The notes: generated by a model from the sequence alone, not told the origin. A stretch of 64,000 nucleotides of DNA from Candidatus Poribacteria bacterium (GCA_022822005.1 JAJECO010000048.1:1-64000); one strand, 5' to 3'. Positions 34,720-45,275 are shown, counted from the stretch's first letter. Translations and numbers: made by a program.

Positions 34720-36678
34720 CTATTTCCTATCTTCGTTGGCTTTCTTGTCGTCATCAACAACTTCGTAATCAGCATCAATGACCTCACCATCAGGAGATGA
34801 GGACGTGGACTGCGGTTCGTCGGTTGGTGCACTGTGATGCTCTGGACCCGCAGATGGGTCACCACCAGCCTCGGCGGTTTGCTTATAGAGTTCTTCCGAA
34901 GCCTGGTGCCAAACCTGCATCAGACTTTCAGTTTTCGATTTAATGTCTTCAGTATCGTTGTTTTCGAGGGCTTTTTTGAGCTCCTCAACGGCACTCTCAA
35001 CATTACTCTTGATTGCTGCATCAACCTGATCACCAAACTCGTTCAGATTCTTTTCCGTTTCATAGATTAGCGAATCTGCTTGATTATGTACTTCCACCTC
35101 TTCGCGCTTCTGCTGGTCCTCGGCGGCGTGGGTTTCAGCATCCTTGACCATCTGGTCAATTTCGGTCTCAGACAATCCCGACGAAGCGGTGATGGTGATG
35201 TGTTGTTCTTTACCTGTTGCCTGATCTTTTGCAGAAACATTGAGAATACCATTCGCGTCAATATCAAACGCCACCTCAATCTGCGGCATACTGCGCGGTG
35301 CCGGCGGGATGCCATCAAGTTGGAAGCGACCAATCGTTTTGTTGTAGACAGCCTGTTCCCGTTCACCCTGCAACACATTAACATCAACAGTAGTCTGATT
35401 GTCTTGCGATGTTGTAAAAATTTGTGACTTCTTGGCTGGAATCGTTGTATTCCGTTCTATGAGCCGGGTGAATATCCCACCCAACGTTTCGACGCCCAAC
35501 GACAACGGAGTTACATCAAGGAGTAAGATGTCCTTCACGCCTTCGTCGCCAGAGAGGACACCACCTTGAATTGCAGCACCAATCGCAACTACTTCGTCGG
35601 GATTAACCCCCTTATGGGGTTCCCTACCAAACAGTCGCTGTACGGCTTCTTGGACTTTCGGCATCCGTGTTTGTCCGCCGACCAAGATGACCTCTTCAAT
35701 GTCATTCGCAGCCACCCCCGCATCCGCAAGGGCTTTTCGACACGGCTCAAGAGACCGTTCAACGAGATCGTCGGTAATCTGCTCAAGCTTTGCACGGGTC
35801 AGATTGACATTAAGATGTTTTGGTCCGCCTGCATCCGCAGTGATAAAGGGCAAATTAATATCGGTTTGCATAGCAGTCGAGAGTTCGCATTTTGCCTTTT
35901 CCGCGGCCTCTTTCAACCTTTGCAGTGCCATGTTATCCTTGCGTAGATCTATTCCCTGCTCCCGTTGAAATTCCTCAGCAAGCCAATCGATGATCTTCTG
36001 ATCGAAATCGTCACCACCCAAGTGGGTATCACCGTTGGTACTTTTGACTTCAAATACACCGTCCCCGATTTCAAGGATTGAGATGTCAAAAGTACCTCCA
36101 CCCAAGTCATAGACGGCGATATTCTTGTCTTTCTGGTTATCCAGTCCGTAAGCCAATGATGCGGCGGTTGGCTCATTGATGATACGAAGCACTTCCAATC
36201 CCGCGATTCTGCCCGCGTCCTTCGTCGCCTGACGCTGCGAATCGTTAAAATAAGCAGGGACTGTGATGACCGCTTGTGTTACTGATTCACCGAGGTAGGA
36301 TTCTGCAGTCTCTTTCATTTTCTGAAGAATCATCGCGGAAACTTCAGGGGGCGCATGTTCTTTATCCTCAATTTTTATTGACACATCGCCATCTTTATCG
36401 CTCAGCGCTTCGTAGGGCACGCGGTTTATCTCTTCACTCACTTCTCTGTACTTACGTCCCATAAATCGCTTGACGGAGAAAATCGTATTTTTCGGATTGG
36501 TAACAGCTTGCCTTTTGGCAACTTGCCCGACCAACCGCTCTCCCTCTTTGGTAACAGCAACAACAGATGGCGTTGTTCTAGTACCTTCAGCGTTTTCAAG
36601 TACTTTTGGCTCGCCACCATCTAAAACGGCAACGCACGAATTTGTGGTCCCCAAATCAATTCCAATGACTTTACTCAT
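34720..36678 (-). CDS. dnaK: Molecular chaperone DnaK (Hsp70)
   Basis: A 652-residue Hsp70. [19 protein letters not shown] is the ATPase-domain start, [15 protein letters not shown] and [15 protein letters not shown] are the phosphate loops, and [15 protein letters not shown] follows. The peptide-binding domain begins at [14 protein letters not shown], and the C-terminus [13 protein letters not shown] matches bacterial DnaK tails. ATP-driven folding of unfolded proteins in the cytoplasm. The start is placed behind GGAGGG at 36678. No grpE or dnaJ adjoins it, no CIRCE repeat was seen upstream, and a response-regulator gene lies directly upstream in the same direction. Confidence 0.97.
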   Translation of the reverse strand: MSKVIGIDLGTTNSCVAVLDGGEPKVLENAEGTRTTPSVVAVTKEGERLVGQVAKRQAVTNPKNTIFSVKRFMGRKYREVSEEINRVPYEALSDKDGDVSIKIEDKEHAPPEVSAMILQKMKETAESYLGESVTQAVITVPAYFNDSQRQATKDAGRIAGLEVLRIINEPTAASLAYGLDNQKDKNIAVYDLGGGTFDISILEIGDGVFEVKSTNGDTHLGGDDFDQKIIDWLAEEFQREQGIDLRKDNMALQRLKEAAEKAKCELSTAMQTDINLPFITADAGGPKHLNVNLTRAKLEQITDDLVERSLEPCRKALADAGVAANDIEEVILVGGQTRMPKVQEAVQRLFGREPHKGVNPDEVVAIGAAIQGGVLSGDEGVKDILLLDVTPLSLGVETLGGIFTRLIERNTTIPAKKSQIFTTSQDNQTTVDVNVLQGEREQAVYNKTIGRFQLDGIPPAPRSMPQIEVAFDIDANGILNVSAKDQATGKEQHITITASSGLSETEIDQMVKDAETHAAEDQQKREEVEVHNQADSLIYETEKNLNEFGDQVDAAIKSNVESAVEELKKALENNDTEDIKSKTESLMQVWHQASEELYKQTAEAGGDPSAGPEHHSAPTDEPQSTSSSPDGEVIDADYEVVDDDKKANEDRK

Positions 36679-36741
36679 CCTAAATCCCTCCATAAAATTA
36701 ATGACAGTTGTTAATTGATTGCTGATATAAGTATTTGCGTA

Positions 36742-37236
36742 CTACTTGTGTCTGATAATTCGAATCCATCGGAAAATACTTAATCTCTTAATCTGAAGTG
36801 CCTGGGTGTCTCGACCTGTTGACCTCCGCTGCCCACCACCTTGATAACGTGGTCCTGGCTGTTGTTTGAGATCTAACGCGCGGGAAACACAGCCCAGCAG
36901 TTGCGGTAAGTCTATAGGCTTTGATATAAAGGTGTAGGCACCCGCATCAAACACGTCAAATTTGACTCCTTGAGACGTGTTTGCACTCATGATGATACCA
37001 GGCACACCCGGCTGAAATTGTTTAATCTGTTGAAATAATTCTGCACCGGTTGTATCCGGCAGATTAAAATCTAGGAGCGCGAGATCTATCGACGCCTCTC
37101 GAATAATTTCCAAAGCTTCGTATCCAGTCTCTGCGGACACAGCATCATAGCCGGCACGAGTCAAAACCTCGCCCAAGACCTCTAAAGAAGCCATATCATC
37201 ATCGACTAAAAGAATTCTATAGCTGTGCCGGATCAT
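36742..37236 (-). CDS. Response regulator with short basic tail
   Basis: A 164-residue protein. Residues 5-125 form a receiver domain: RILLVDDDMASLEVL, phospho-acceptor in LALLDFNLPDTTGAEL, the Ser/Thr-equivalent in GIIMSANTSQG and the Lys in FISKPIDLPQL. The C-terminal 40 residues are basic and low in order (PRYQGGGQRRSTGRD, then RLSIFRWIRIIRHK) and contain no known DNA-binding domain. GGAGAGGAGCAC precedes the ATG. It may be cotranscribed with dnaK, 63 bases downstream. No kinase is adjacent, although a possible remnant of a sensor gene lies just upstream. Confidence 0.85.
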   Translation of the reverse strand: MIRHSYRILLVDDDMASLEVLGEVLTRAGYDAVSAETGYEALEIIREASIDLALLDFNLPDTTGAELFQQIKQFQPGVPGIIMSANTSQGVKFDVFDAGAYTFISKPIDLPQLLGCVSRALDLKQQPGPRYQGGGQRRSTGRDTQALQIKRLSIFRWIRIIRHK

Positions 37237-37314
37237 CTTTCAGTGCTCCTCTCCTTCCATTTCCAACGATACAAATTACTTTACGGACGAAGTCCGAGTT
37301 CACATCTCAGATTA

Positions 37315-37515
37315 TCAGGCAATATACATGCCAACCCAATGATCCGATCCAAGCGCGGACATAGCAGACAGAAGAGCCCCGAAAATGCCAGATTGGCAAT
37401 ATCGCACTTTAAAGTCCTTGTCAATATGGCGCACACCATTTGCCAAGGTGTACAATATCTCGTCCACTACCTTATATGGATCAAACGCAGAATCAAGTCT
37501 TCTACCAATAGTCAT
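37315..37515 (-). pseudogene. Possible remnant of a PAS-containing sensor gene
   Basis: Within the 444-base gap between polA and the response regulator, a 66-codon frame on the minus strand encodes VDEILYTLANGVRHIDKDF, which closely resembles the start of PAS domains in sensor kinases, but the expected continuation is lost and the frame stops soon after. No ribosome binding site or second domain is visible. The rest of the gap shows no gene. A decayed kinase next to an orphan response regulator would be consistent; chance similarity is not excluded. Confidence 0.3.
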
Positions 37516-37680
37516 TCAACAGACTTACCAACAAAGAAAATTCCATTCAGTTGTTCGGAGTTCAATTAACACCGCTCAAAGGTAATAAACTGTACTGGCA
37601 AGACGAACAACAATCGACCTGAAAATCTCCGTTCTCAGCGACCGGAGAAGCATCTAACCAAGATAGGAACTGAACCGTCG

Positions 37681-40383
37681 TTACTTTGCTTCGAGCCAAT
37701 TCGCCCCTGCATGGATATCAACCTTGATGGGCACATCAATCTGACAGGCATTTTCCATTAGGCGTTTGATTTCTGTTAGTACCTCATTCTGCTCGGATTT
37801 TGGCGCTTCAAAGACCAACTCATCATGGACTTGGAGCAGCAGTTTCGTCCGTTTACCACTTTCCACGAGATAATCATGAATTTCAAGCATAGCGAGTTTG
37901 ATTAGTTCTGCAGCTGTGCCCTGCATCGGTGCATTGATAGCGACACGTTTCCCAAATTCCTGTGTATTACGGTCAGCGGCTCGGATCTCTGGGACATAGC
38001 AACGTCGTCCGAGGAGCGTCGTAACATATTCTTGCTCTTGGGCTTTCACCACGATCTTATCGAAATATGCCCTGACCCCAGCATAGGTCTGGTAGTAATT
38101 GTCGATTAGCTTTTGAGCTTCCTCAAAGCCAATTTGCAGTTCGCTGGAAAGACGGAATGCCCCTACGCCGTAGACAATCCCGTAGTTCATTGTTTTCGCC
38201 TGACGACGCATATCGTCGTTAATCTCAGTCGGTGGCAGCCCAAAGATCAGAGAGGCTGACTGCGCATGGATATCCAGATCCTGTTCGAAGGCTTCACGAA
38301 GGCGATTGTCTCCAGAGAGATGAGCGAGGATACGCAATTCGATCTGTGAGTAATCCGCAACAATCAGTGTATGTTCATCATCGCTGGCAACGAATGCTCG
38401 GCGGATTTCCCGTCCTTCAGCGGTCCGCACGGGAATGTTCTGCAGATTTGGATCACTGCTGCTGAGACGCCCCGTTCGGACACCGGCTTGGTGAAACGAT
38501 GTGTGGATGCGCCCTGTATCTGGGTTAATTAGGCCAACGAGTGCATCGGTGTAGGTAGATTTGAGTTTAGAAAAGGAACGATATTCCAAGATCAACTCTG
38601 GCAATGGGTGGTGTGGAGATAGTCTTTGTAAAACCCGGGTATCGGTTGAGTAACCCGTTTTCGTTCGGCGGGTCAGATTCTTCGGCAGATCGAGTTCTTC
38701 AAATAAAATCCGCCCAAGCTGTTTTGGTGAATTGATATTAAATTCCTGCCCTGCTTCTCCGTAGATTTGATCCATTTTCTGATCGAGACGTTCTTGAAAT
38801 TCCTGGGATAGCTGTTTGAGATAGCTGCCGTCAACTGGAATCCCAGCCAACTCCATATCAGCAAGCACAGGAATCAGTGGAATTTCAATATCCCGGAAAA
38901 TATCGGTTAATCCTTCCGCTGCCAACTCCGATTCAAACTTATTCTTAAGCTGCAACGTGACATCCACATCTTCGCAGGCGTACTCGGTAATCTGCGGGAC
39001 CGGCACAACGTCCATCGTGATCTGTTTCGAGCCTGTGCCGATCAGGTCTTTAATCGGAATCATTTTATGGTTCAGATGGGTGAAAGCGAGGTCATCGAGA
39101 CCGTGGCTGGACGATGCTGGATGCAGGAGTCCAGAAGCGACCATCGTGTCAAATGAGATGCCCTTCAAGTCTACCCCGTGACGCTTGAACACCTTAAGAT
39201 CATACTTAATATTTTGTCCCACTTTTTGATAGGATGCATCTTCAAGAACAGGGCGGAGCATATCTAAGACTTGATCTTGGGGTAACAAAGATGGAGCATC
39301 GAGGAGGGAGTTCAGAGTCGGGATATAATATCCCTGATGTGGATTAGTGGTGATAGCAATCCCAACGATCTGGGCATCAATTGGGTTGGTTGAGGTGGTC
39401 TCCAAATCTACAGAAAGTTCCGCACTCTTCCTGAGCTCCTCAACGAGACGTTCCAAGCCGTTTTCATCCGTGATCGTTTGATAGTCTGTGTCCGGCTTCG
39501 GAAGGTCGCTGTCTATTGTGATTTGATCGAGCAAGCTACGAAACTCAAGTTCGTGGAAAAGTGATAACAATGCTTCGTTGTTTCTATCCCCAACCCTGCA
39601 CCCTTCCAGTGTAATAGGAAGTTCCAGAGCAGTTTCAAGGGTTGCCAACTTTTTGCTCAGAAGCGCGTGGCTCTCCCCTGCCTCCAACTTGGTACGAAAT
39701 CGTTCCGGGACTTCGTCCAGCCGCTCAAGGAGGGTTTCAATTGTTCCAAATTCAGATAGCAATTTGGGACTAGTTTTTTCACCAATACCACTAACGCCGG
39801 GAATTTGATCGACGCTATCGCCCGCAAGAGCAAGGTAATCGGGGATCTGACACGGTTCAATCCCGTAACGCCTTTTGCATGCTGCTGCATCATAGATTTC
39901 ATATCCACCACGCGGATTGACACGATGCACCTTAATCTTTGGGGAGATCAGTTGGAGCATATCTTTATCGTTAGTCATGATCAACACGTCAAACCCTGCT
40001 GCCTCGGCCTGTTTCGCTAATGTTCCGGCGACATCATCCGCTTCGTACTCGGTCATTTCCACGGTTGGAATGCCAAGCGCATCTATGATTTTTCGCACAT
40101 ACGGAAATTGGGACATGAGCGCGTCCGGGGTCGGGGGACGATCTGCCTTATAGGCGGCATAAAGTTCATCTCTTTTGCTTTTTCCACCTCTATCAAAACA
40201 GATGGCAATGTACTGATTATTCTCATCCAGCAGTTTTAGGAGCATTCTTGTGAAGCTAAGTATTGCAGCTGTCGGTTGCCCCTGGGAATTGGTGAGTTGT
40301 TGTTGTGTTCCATAAAACGCGCGATAGACAAAGGCTGTACCGTCAATAATTAGCAGCTGTTTCGTGTCGTTTTGTTCTGCCAT
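37681..40383 (-). CDS. polA: DNA polymerase I
   Basis: A 900-residue PolA with all three domains. The 5' nuclease is residues 1-290 (LLIDGTAFVYRAFYG, YEADDVAGTLA, LAGDSVDQIPGVSGIGEKT). The 3'-5' exonuclease is apparently active: DLETTSTNPID near residue 320 has DxE, and the NIKYDLKVF and YACEDVDVT motifs supply the other acidic ligands. The polymerase palm and fingers include LIVADYSQIELRILAH (motif A), RRQAKTMNYGIVYG (motif B) and LLLQVHDELVFE (motif C). It fills gaps in replication and repair. GGGAG precedes the ATG. Confidence 0.97.
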   Translation of the reverse strand: MAEQNDTKQLLIIDGTAFVYRAFYGTQQQLTNSQGQPTAAILSFTRMLLKLLDENNQYIAICFDRGGKSKRDELYAAYKADRPPTPDALMSQFPYVRKIIDALGIPTVEMTEYEADDVAGTLAKQAEAAGFDVLIMTNDKDMLQLISPKIKVHRVNPRGGYEIYDAAACKRRYGIEPCQIPDYLALAGDSVDQIPGVSGIGEKTSPKLLSEFGTIETLLERLDEVPERFRTKLEAGESHALLSKKLATLETALELPITLEGCRVGDRNNEALLSLFHELEFRSLLDQITIDSDLPKPDTDYQTITDENGLERLVEELRKSAELSVDLETTSTNPIDAQIVGIAITTNPHQGYYIPTLNSLLDAPSLLPQDQVLDMLRPVLEDASYQKVGQNIKYDLKVFKRHGVDLKGISFDTMVASGLLHPASSSHGLDDLAFTHLNHKMIPIKDLIGTGSKQITMDVVPVPQITEYACEDVDVTLQLKNKFESELAAEGLTDIFRDIEIPLIPVLADMELAGIPVDGSYLKQLSQEFQERLDQKMDQIYGEAGQEFNINSPKQLGRILFEELDLPKNLTRRTKTGYSTDTRVLQRLSPHHPLPELILEYRSFSKLKSTYTDALVGLINPDTGRIHTSFHQAGVRTGRLSSSDPNLQNIPVRTAEGREIRRAFVASDDEHTLIVADYSQIELRILAHLSGDNRLREAFEQDLDIHAQSASLIFGLPPTEINDDMRRQAKTMNYGIVYGVGAFRLSSELQIGFEEAQKLIDNYYQTYAGVRAYFDKIVVKAQEQEYVTTLLGRRCYVPEIRAADRNTQEFGKRVAINAPMQGTAAELIKLAMLEIHDYLVESGKRTKLLLQVHDELVFEAPKSEQNEVLTEIKRLMENACQIDVPIKVDIHAGANWLEAK

Positions 40384-40522
40384 CGTATCTCCCTTACACT
40401 TTTTCTATATATTGTCCGAATAGTGTCCGATAAACTATGATCACTTACGGTGAAGCCAAACCGCAAGTGTTCTGCTTTATAGAGCAGCTTTGGATGTTTT
40501 GATCGTTACCAATGCAGAGCAG

Positions 40523-41155
40523 TTATAACGCTAACTGAAGCACCACTACTGTATTCGCAATAGCGATCGGTGGGGCGATGATAGTTTGAAGAAACGTGTG
40601 TCTCTTCCGGTGCACCCTTGCCCATGCAATGAACGGCAATAGGATGAACAGATAGATAAATTGGCTGCTGATTAGCGTCGCAAGCCCTGTCATACACCCC
40701 GCGGCAACTCCACTGTGGAAGCTGATCTTCCAGACCTGTGTGATTAAGGTGAGCACCAGTCCGTTAATGACGCAGGCGATGCAGAGCCAGACGATCTCCT
40801 GGGGCACATTGAGAAGGTGTAAAAGACCGCTGCCAACAAGCGCACTTACAAGCGAAAACATCAGGGGTTTGGCACGTTGTTCCCTGACCGTTAAACGAAC
40901 ATCGCTCAGGCGTCCCAGACGAAAAAGGATAAAAATATAAAGCATGGGCAGCACACCGGCAAACAGTATCACAATCACCATCCACAACAATCCCTGCTGC
41001 ATTGTCGCGACAGAGGCACGAACGATTAGTAGGATTGACGCAATCGGCAATAGGAATGGACTGAAGAGCACGGATATAGTAATCGCAATTCGATTGAGCA
41101 TTTTTATGTTTAGTGGGTAACGTACTACTTTAGAGTCAGAACCGCTATCAGGCAT
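40523..41155 (-). CDS. Multi-pass membrane protein, PAP2-like
   Basis: A 210-residue protein with about six hydrophobic segments (IAITISVLFSPFLLPIASILL, LWMVIVILFAGVLPMLYIF and others). VWKISFHSGVAAGCMTGL near residue 143 resembles the histidine motif of type 2 phosphatidic acid phosphatases, but the KxxxxxxRP and final SRxxxxxH signatures are not clearly present. It starts 12 bases after the stop of the small membrane protein at 41168 and runs towards polA. A phospholipid or undecaprenyl phosphatase-like role is possible but unproven. Confidence 0.5.
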   Translation of the reverse strand: MPDSGSDSKVVRYPLNIKMLNRIAITISVLFSPFLLPIASILLIVRASVATMQQGLLWMVIVILFAGVLPMLYIFILFRLGRLSDVRLTVREQRAKPLMFSLVSALVGSGLLHLLNVPQEIVWLCIACVINGLVLTLITQVWKISFHSGVAAGCMTGLATLISSQFIYLFILLPFIAWARVHRKRHTFLQTIIAPPIAIANTVVVLQLAL

Positions 41156-41167
41156 GATTAACTATTT

Positions 41168-41527
41168 CTATTTATGCTGGAGCCAAGGAATCTTGCCATT
41201 ACTCCAATCTCGATAGAGCAGGAACGCGCCCAAGACCAACAAACCGTCGTGGATTAATCTCATGAGTAACTTATAAAACATCAGGAACCCCTCGATTGTT
41301 ATGGGCAGAGTCAAACAGTTCAGTTCCCCAACAACCCACTGATCTACGTATAGCCTGAGAATATAATTTTGAATCAGACCTAAGGTCGGAGGATAAACAA
41401 GCACCGTAGTGATAATTATCAAACCCTTTGAGCGTGTACGGATACACAGCAATACCAGCAAACCTGCGAATACTAACGTTAGTACCAAAGTAACGCCCAA
41501 AAGCGTGTATTGTACAAAATCATACAT
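41168..41527 (-). CDS. Small membrane protein of unknown function
   Basis: A 119-residue protein with three or four hydrophobic helices (LGVTLVLTLVFAGLLVLLCI, IIITTVLVYPPTLGLIQNYI, LLMRLIHDGLLVLGAFLLY). No family is recognised. GAGGGGAG precedes the ATG. It is followed by the PAP2-like membrane protein with a 12-base gap, so both are probably cotranscribed and may work together in the membrane. Confidence 0.6.
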   Translation of the reverse strand: MYDFVQYTLLGVTLVLTLVFAGLLVLLCIRTRSKGLIIITTVLVYPPTLGLIQNYILRLYVDQWVVGELNCLTLPITIEGFLMFYKLLMRLIHDGLLVLGAFLLYRDWSNGKIPWLQHK

Positions 41528-41624
41528 CGGTAACTCCCCTCGTTCTTCAAGATATTAACGAATGGGTGTTGTTTATTGTATCATACTTCCCCATATCAAC
41601 GCACATCAAATGCACTGTTTTCCC

Positions 41625-41654
41625 TTGACACACCCCCTTAATTTCTGCGACAAT
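41625..41654 (+). promoter_or_regulatory. Promoter of the peptide ABC transporter genes
   Basis: TTGACA (41625-41630) and GACAAT (41649-41654) are separated by 18 bases. The leader to the ATG at 41741 is about 80 bases, and TAGGAG lies close to the start codon. Confidence 0.5.
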
Positions 41655-41740
41655 GTTTTTATGGGAGTTTATATCTTGAAGGTTCACTAAATCGTGAGGA
41701 ACGTTAGATTCCAATAATGTCAATTTAGGAGCAGGCCTAC

Positions 41741-43315
41741 ATGAAACGATCATATCGACACATTTTTGTAATTTTTATGCTTTTAATGTCTTCCGCCCAT
41801 GTAGTAGATGCACAAGTAATTGGTGGCACACTGATCTTTGGACGTGGCGGCGATTCTGTTGGACTCGATCCCGCTCATGAAGAAGATGGTGAATCCTTCA
41901 AGGTGTGCGAGAACATCTATGATAGACTCGTACAATACAAGGACGAGAGCACGGAAATTGAGCCTGCGTTAGCAGAATCGTGGGAGTCATCCGAGGACGG
42001 ATTGACGTGGCGGTTTAATCTTCGCAAAGGGGTTAAGTTCCACGATGGCACTCCTTTCAATGCAGACGCGGTGCTTTTTTCGCTCAACCGACAGCACGAT
42101 CCAAACCACCCCTTTCATAACGTTGGTGGTTCGTATACTTACTGGTCATATACCGGATTAGCCAAAATCGTTGAGAAAATCACGGCACCGGATGCATATA
42201 CAGTTGAAATCACTCTCAAACGCCCCTATGCCCCTTTCATCTACACCATCGCAATGCCACCTTTTTCAATCGTCAGTCCAACCGCCCTCCAGAAATGGAA
42301 GGAGGATTTTACAAATCACCCGGTTGGCACAGGACCGTTCAAATTTGTACGGTGGGACCACGGGGATAAGGTTGCCTTGGAAGTGAACAACGACTATTGG
42401 GAAGGACGCCCGCCGCTTGACCGAATTATCTTCCGATCCATTTCTGATAATTCGGCGCGCCTTATTGAGTTGCAAAATGGAAGTATTCATGCAATGGAAT
42501 TTCCGAATCCGGATGACCTGTCCCAGATCCGGGCAGATGACCAACTCAAGATCATCGAACAACCCGGTATGAACATTGGTTACCTTGCTATGAATTTCGA
42601 CAAAAAGCCTTTTGACAATCTCAATGTTCGGCTCGCCGTTAACCATGCGATTAACAAGCACGAGATTGTCACAGAGCTTTATCAAGGCATGGGCATCCCC
42701 GCCAAAAACCCCATTCCCCCGACGCTGTGGAGCTATGACGGCTCGATTGAAGAATACACCTACGATCCGGCAAAGGCGAAGGTGTTGCTCGCAGAGGCAG
42801 GCTACCCAGACGGTTTCGAGACAACGCTATGGGCATTGCCGGTGCCACGTCCATACATCCCCGACGGAAGCGCGCTTGCGGCCGCCATCCAATCAGATTT
42901 GCGTCATGTTGGAATCAAGGCAAAGATTGTGACCTTCGATTGGGGAACATATTTGGATAAGGTAACAAACGGTGAACACGATACAGCAATGCTCGGTTGG
43001 TCTGCTGATCTCGGCGATCCGGATAACTTCTTCTCTTATCTCTTGAGCAAGGAGGCAGCGAAAAAACCGGCGGGGAACATTGCATTCTACCGCAGCGATG
43101 AAATGCAGGAGGTGCTTACTCAAGCAAAGTCAACCACTAACCAAACCAAGCGGATCGAACTTTATAAAAAAGCCCAAGCAATCTTTCACCGCGATGTCCC
43201 TTGGGTGCCCCTAGCACACGCCAAACAGATTCTAATCATCAACAAGCAAATTAAGAATCTCAAACTTCATCCCACCTCGTGGAAGTATTTTCGGCAGATC
43301 TGGCTTGAAAAGTGA
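41741..43315 (+). CDS. Peptide/nickel-type ABC transporter substrate-binding protein (DppA/OppA family)
   Basis: A 524-residue extracytoplasmic binding protein of family SBP_bac_5. A signal peptide is visible (KRSYRHIFVIFMLLM, cleavage near VVDAQ). Core motifs are SWESSEDGLTWRFNLRKGVKFHDG near residue 75, PVGTGPFKFVRWDHGD and NIGYLAMNFDKKPFDN. It captures peptides or other compounds in the periplasm for the permeases encoded immediately downstream (8-base gap). GGAGCAGGCC precedes the ATG. The SBP_bac_5 family also binds nickel, glutathione and oligosaccharides, so the ligand is uncertain. Confidence 0.93.
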   Translation: MKRSYRHIFVIFMLLMSSAHVVDAQVIGGTLIFGRGGDSVGLDPAHEEDGESFKVCENIYDRLVQYKDESTEIEPALAESWESSEDGLTWRFNLRKGVKFHDGTPFNADAVLFSLNRQHDPNHPFHNVGGSYTYWSYTGLAKIVEKITAPDAYTVEITLKRPYAPFIYTIAMPPFSIVSPTALQKWKEDFTNHPVGTGPFKFVRWDHGDKVALEVNNDYWEGRPPLDRIIFRSISDNSARLIELQNGSIHAMEFPNPDDLSQIRADDQLKIIEQPGMNIGYLAMNFDKKPFDNLNVRLAVNHAINKHEIVTELYQGMGIPAKNPIPPTLWSYDGSIEEYTYDPAKAKVLLAEAGYPDGFETTLWALPVPRPYIPDGSALAAAIQSDLRHVGIKAKIVTFDWGTYLDKVTNGEHDTAMLGWSADLGDPDNFFSYLLSKEAAKKPAGNIAFYRSDEMQEVLTQAKSTTNQTKRIELYKKAQAIFHRDVPWVPLAHAKQILIINKQIKNLKLHPTSWKYFRQIWLEK

Positions 43316-43323
43316 TGTAACGC

Positions 43324-44346
43324 ATGATTGTCTACATTCTGCATCGACTCCTTTCGATCGGACTATCGCTCTTTGGTGTTTCGCTGCTCGTCTTTTTCAT
43401 GGTGCATCTGATCCCCGGTGATGCCGCTCTCGCAATCCTCGGTGAACGCGCCACGGAGGAAGCATTGACGGAACTCCGTCGCCAGATGGGGTTAGATCAA
43501 CCGCTGTATAAGCAGTACGGAGTGTTTCTATGGGATTTAGTGCATTTAGACTTGGGACGCTCGTTTAAGACAAACCAACCGGTTATTGACGAAATCCTCC
43601 GCAAATTTCCTGCGACCGTAGAACTGACACTCGCAGCGATGATTTTCTCAATCTTTTTCGGCATAGCTGCAGGGATTATTGCTGCTGTCAACCGCGGGAA
43701 GTTTTGGGACTACACAACGATGTTCGGATCGCTGGCGGGGATCTCCATGCCGATCTTCTGGCTCGGTTTGATGCTTATTCTACTGTTCGCTTACGCCCTA
43801 CCGATTTTTCCCAGTTCACAGCGACTCGACGCCGTATTAGATCTCGACATTCAGCATCACACCCACTTTTATCTGATTGATACCCTGCTCGCTGGCAATT
43901 TCACTGCGTTTCGAGATGCAATCGCGCACCTTATCCTCCCTGCGATAACACTGGGCACGATACCGTTAGCCATTATCGCTCGCATGACACGGTCCAGCCT
44001 TCTCGAGATCCTCAACCAACAGTACATCGTCACCGCCTACGCAAAGGGGCTACCCAAACGGATCGTAATCCTCAAACATGCCTTAAAAAACAGTATCATT
44101 CCCGTTTTGACGGTAATAGGGCTTGAATTTGGCTATTTGATGGGAGGCGCGATCCTAACAGAACATATCTTCTCTTGGCCCGGGTTGGGATCGTGGTTGC
44201 GCGCTGCTGTTGAAGCCCGTGATATCCGTCCAGTACAGGGTGGTGTTCTCTTTGTTGCCACAGTTTTTATGATGGTGAACCTCATTGTCGATCTGCTCTA
44301 CGCGTATTTCGATCCGCGTATCCGGATCGGAGGAGAGACCACATGA
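43324..44346 (+). CDS. ABC transporter permease (DppB-like)
   Basis: A 340-residue inner-membrane permease with six hydrophobic helices. The N-terminal helix is followed by the Dpp-type PGDAALAILGERA segment, and the conserved cytoplasmic EAA-type loop appears as LEILNQQYIVTAYAKGLPKR near residue 225. It pairs with the DppC-like protein whose start overlaps its stop codon. The loop between helices 3 and 4 is longer than usual (SSQRLDAVLDLDIQ). Confidence 0.92.
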   Translation: MIVYILHRLLSIGLSLFGVSLLVFFMVHLIPGDAALAILGERATEEALTELRRQMGLDQPLYKQYGVFLWDLVHLDLGRSFKTNQPVIDEILRKFPATVELTLAAMIFSIFFGIAAGIIAAVNRGKFWDYTTMFGSLAGISMPIFWLGLMLILLFAYALPIFPSSQRLDAVLDLDIQHHTHFYLIDTLLAGNFTAFRDAIAHLILPAITLGTIPLAIIARMTRSSLLEILNQQYIVTAYAKGLPKRIVILKHALKNSIIPVLTVIGLEFGYLMGGAILTEHIFSWPGLGSWLRAAVEARDIRPVQGGVLFVATVFMMVNLIVDLLYAYFDPRIRIGGETT

Positions 44347-45185
44347 GAGAGCATCGTCGTCAATTTTATCGGGAGTTGCTGCGTCAGAAATCAGCGCTGA
44401 TTGGCGCATCAATCTTAATTTTCTTCATTATCATCGCAATCTTTGCCCCGATAGTTGCAACACATGATCCACGGAACGCGGACGTAACAGCACGTCTCCA
44501 AGGATGGTCTCAGGAGCATTACTTCGGGACCGATAAGGTTGGAAGGGATATTTTCAGCCGCATTGTTTACGGTTCACGAATCTCGATCAAGGTCGGCTTG
44601 GTTGCGATGACATTTTCGATCTCGATTGGCGCACTGTTGGGAGTTCTCGCTGGCTATTACGGGAACTGGATCGACAACACCATTATGCGGATAATGGATA
44701 TGATGCTTGCCATGCCCAGTATCCTGTTAGCAATGGTCATTGTTACGATCTTAGGACAGAGCCTGACAAATGCGATTATTGCTGTTTCGATTGTTTACAT
44801 CCCACAATATGCGAGAATCTTGCGTGCATCGGTACTCACCATCCGTGAGCAGGATTATGTAATCGCTGCCCACGCCATCGGCGTGAGTGACTTTCGCATT
44901 TTGACCCGTGCGATTTTGCCCAACTGTCTTGCGCCCCTGATTGTGCAGGCAACGCTTGGCATGGGCGCAGCTATTTTGGATGCCGCCGGTCTCAGCTTTC
45001 TCGGGCTCGGCGCTGAAATCGGCGAACCAGAGTGGGGCGCGATGCTCAACGAGAATCGAGCACTGATTCGTCGTGCACCGTGGACTGTTATGACGCCGGG
45101 GATTGCAATTTTTCTGATTGTTTTAGGATTCAATCTGTTAGGGGATGCACTTCGGGATGTGTTAGATCCACAAGTGAAGACGTAA
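44343..45185 (+). CDS. ABC transporter permease (DppC-like)
   Basis: A 280-residue permease with an N-terminal OppC-type segment and five to six helices. GTDKVGRDIFSRIVYGSRIS near residue 58 and the EAA-type loop LTIREQDYVIAAHAIGVSDF near residue 163 are diagnostic. Its start codon overlaps the DppB-like stop by four bases (ATGA). No ATP-binding subunit (DppD/DppF) follows; the next gene is an enolase-superfamily enzyme. The transporter must borrow its ATPases from elsewhere in the genome. Confidence 0.92.
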   Translation: MREHRRQFYRELLRQKSALIGASILIFFIIIAIFAPIVATHDPRNADVTARLQGWSQEHYFGTDKVGRDIFSRIVYGSRISIKVGLVAMTFSISIGALLGVLAGYYGNWIDNTIMRIMDMMLAMPSILLAMVIVTILGQSLTNAIIAVSIVYIPQYARILRASVLTIREQDYVIAAHAIGVSDFRILTRAILPNCLAPLIVQATLGMGAAILDAAGLSFLGLGAEIGEPEWGAMLNENRALIRRAPWTVMTPGIAIFLIVLGFNLLGDALRDVLDPQVKT

Positions 45186-45275
45186 TGCAGCGTGAAGCGT
45201 AATTGGTTCACTCGTTGATCGGTTCATTCGTTTATTTCTATATACATTAGACTCGTTATAAAAGGAAGGTCAAAC

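Noticed and set aside
36679-36741. Possible CIRCE heat-shock operator upstream of dnaK
   Set aside because: The TTAGCACTC-N9-GAGTGCTAA pattern is absent in the gap before dnaK on the coding strand.
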